Assembly (NCBI GenBank): GCA_902561795.1
Contig: CACERG010000018.1
Coordinates: forward strand, 1-35,330
Origin: an uncultured Bacteroidota bacterium
GTDB taxonomy: Bacteria > Bacteroidota > Bacteroidia > Flavobacteriales > Flavobacteriaceae
Length of the DNA: 35,330 nt
Direction of reading: 5' to 3'
Shown here: positions 34,083-35,330 of the stretch, piece by piece
How positions within the stretch are numbered: position 1 is the stretch's first letter
Layout of the letters: every line of letters starts with the position of its first letter
The notes under the pieces: model-generated
The model's input: only the letters and a program-made list of their open reading frames with translations
What the model was told of the DNA's origin: nothing
Database searches by the model: none
Program-made: the position numbers and the translations under genes

Positions 34083-34154
34083 GTTTTAATATTTATTGAT
34101 AAAAATATGATCTTATTTATACTTAATAATAATTGTGTATGGATTTTTATTGCA

Positions 34155-34186
34155 AAATAAGATTAATTGAAAAAATAATCTTATTT
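34155..34186. other. AT-rich hairpin in a divergent intergenic region
   Basis: AAATAAGATTA and TAATCTTATTT are perfect 11-bp inverted copies with a 10-nt spacer. They lie in the 319-bp gap (34083-34401) between two divergent genes, so a terminator role is unlikely; a regulator site is possible. Nothing else in this gap is recognisable: no ORF, RNA or clear promoter. Confidence 0.35.
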
Positions 34187-34401
34187 AGTGCTAAGAATTA
34201 AAAAAAATATATGTTTAAATGTAATATTAATGATTCAGTTTAAATAGTGTAGTGGTAATTTGTCGTCTCTTCACTCTTGCTAGAATTAATTTTCCTCAAT
34301 TAAACAAACATCTTGATAATCTTTATTTCTAAATTTCTTATTTTAACTATTATTAATGACCATTAAATAATTTTTACTCTAATTTCTATAAATCTTAAGT
34401 A

Positions 34402-35330
34402 ATGAAAAAACTCTCCCTTAAATTAATCCTCTCTATTTATTTTTTATCCTCGAATTTGTCATTTTCGCAAACCTTAAGTAATGACATTATAAAAGAGATG
34501 GAATTCAGACATGTAGGCCCAATTGGAAATCGGGTTACAACAGTTGCTGGAATTCCAGATGATCCTATGACATATTATGTTGGGGCTGCCTCTGGAGGAG
34601 TTTGGAAAACAATTGATGGAGGACTAAATTGGAGTCCCATTTTTGATAATCAAGAGGTACATTCTATAGGTGCCATCTCAGTTGCTCCTTCAGACCCAAT
34701 GACTATTTACGTGGGGACAGGTGAAAGTTCAATTAGGTCTAATGTGTCTATTGGAAATGGAGTTTACAAATCTGAAGACGGAGGTGAAACCTGGAAACAT
34801 TTAGGTCTAGAAAATACAGGAAGAATTAGTAGAATCATTATTCATCCCAAAAATAGAGATTTAATTTATGTTGGATCTTTAGGACATGCTTACTCACCTC
34901 AAAAAGAAAGAGGTGTTTTTATGAGTGAAAATGGTGGGGAATCATGGAAACATGTTCTTTTTATTGACAGTAATACTGGTATCTCCGATATGGTTATGGA
35001 TCCTGATAATTCTAGAATATTATTTGCTGGAGCATGGCAGTTAGATTTAAAAACATGGAGAAGAATTAGTGGAGGTCCAGGAAGTGGAATATTTAAATCT
35101 GTAGATGGGGGTATTAATTGGACTAAACTAAAAGGAAACGGATTACCCAAGAAAGATGTTGGTAAAATTGCTCTTGCAATGACTCCTGCAGATCCTGATA
35201 GGCTCTATGCACTGATTGAAACAGGAGACGGGGTCCCTTATAATGGAAAAGAAACCGAATCGGGTGAACTATGGAGATCAGATGATAATGGTAAAACATT
35301 TAAACTTGTCAACTCAAACAGAAACTTAGG
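34402..35330 (+). CDS. BNR/sortilin-like secreted protein, N-terminal part
   Basis: Open at the right edge: 309 complete codons starting at the ATG of MKKLSLKLILSIYFLSSN. A signal peptide to about residue 22 (SFSQ) is followed by MEFRHVGPIGNRVTTVAGIPDDP. Asp-box (BNR) repeats then recur with S/T-x-D/N-x-G-x-x-W/F spacing: TIDGGLNW, SEDGGETW, SENGGESW, SVDGGINW and SDDNGKTF. This is the layout of the large VPS10/sortilin-type beta-propeller 'glycosyl hydrolase' proteins of marine Flavobacteriia, often ~1000 aa. A specific enzyme activity should not be assumed. The remaining length and any C-terminal sorting domain are outside the window. Confidence 0.88.
   Translation, partial: MKKLSLKLILSIYFLSSNLSFSQTLSNDIIKEMEFRHVGPIGNRVTTVAGIPDDPMTYYVGAASGGVWKTIDGGLNWSPIFDNQEVHSIGAISVAPSDPMTIYVGTGESSIRSNVSIGNGVYKSEDGGETWKHLGLENTGRISRIIIHPKNRDLIYVGSLGHAYSPQKERGVFMSENGGESWKHVLFIDSNTGISDMVMDPDNSRILFAGAWQLDLKTWRRISGGPGSGIFKSVDGGINWTKLKGNGLPKKDVGKIALAMTPADPDRLYALIETGDGVPYNGKETESGELWRSDDNGKTFKLVNSNRNL

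Overview
The window is strongly AT-rich and looks like a chromosomal segment from a marine Flavobacteriia-type Bacteroidota. The reasons are a Bacteroidota set of housekeeping genes (alaS, der, era, ubiE/menG, a membrane-anchored M23 peptidase followed by a MerR regulator), very many lipoproteins with short Bacteroidota signal peptides, two polysaccharide-type sulfatases, little sign of Shine-Dalgarno sites, and a few TAnnTTTG-type -7 promoter motifs. I cannot assign a genus from sequence alone.

Layout. (1) 1-6656 is core: the tail of a DUF4136-like gene, alaS (-), M23 peptidase + MerR (+), der (-), an initiator tRNA-Met with a terminator, and era (+). (2) 6710-8574 holds a lipoprotein sulfatase and a small Smr-domain ORF that lacks a normal start codon. 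(3) 8575-13676 is an accessory patch built from repeats. It has a surface lipoprotein with FG-GAP-like repeats, two unrecognised exported proteins in one unit, two remnants of lipoprotein 5' ends, a pair of ~205-bp direct repeats flanking the two-gene unit, and shorter repeats at the edges. (4) 13677-18052 holds an esterase-like protein, an orphan 297-aa protein, an outer-membrane barrel, several very small membrane or cysteine-containing proteins, and two small lipoproteins. (5) 18085-24382 holds ubiE/menG, a DUF4177-like protein, a DUF2891 lipoprotein, two hydrolases, a DUF411 lipoprotein, a YdcF/DUF218 protein and an NTF2-like protein. (6) 24433-30651 holds a gamma-glutamyltransferase-family protein, a lipoprotein resembling a metallopeptidase whose zinc motif has decayed, a second sulfatase with an extra C-terminal domain, and a CobW/ZigA-type G3E GTPase. 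(7) 30666-35330 holds an LRR surface lipoprotein, an AEC-type permease, a Tat-exported histidinol-phosphate-aminotransferase-like enzyme, and the start of a large BNR/sortilin-like secreted protein.

The gene content suggests a heterotroph living on algal or detrital polymers (sulfatases, exported hydrolases, surface lipoproteins). The most unusual part is 8557-13610, where the repeat structure implies recombination between copies of a lipoprotein promoter and signal-peptide region, with a two-gene exported unit of unknown function between the copies. I found no CRISPR array, integrase, transposase, restriction system or recognisable defence operon.
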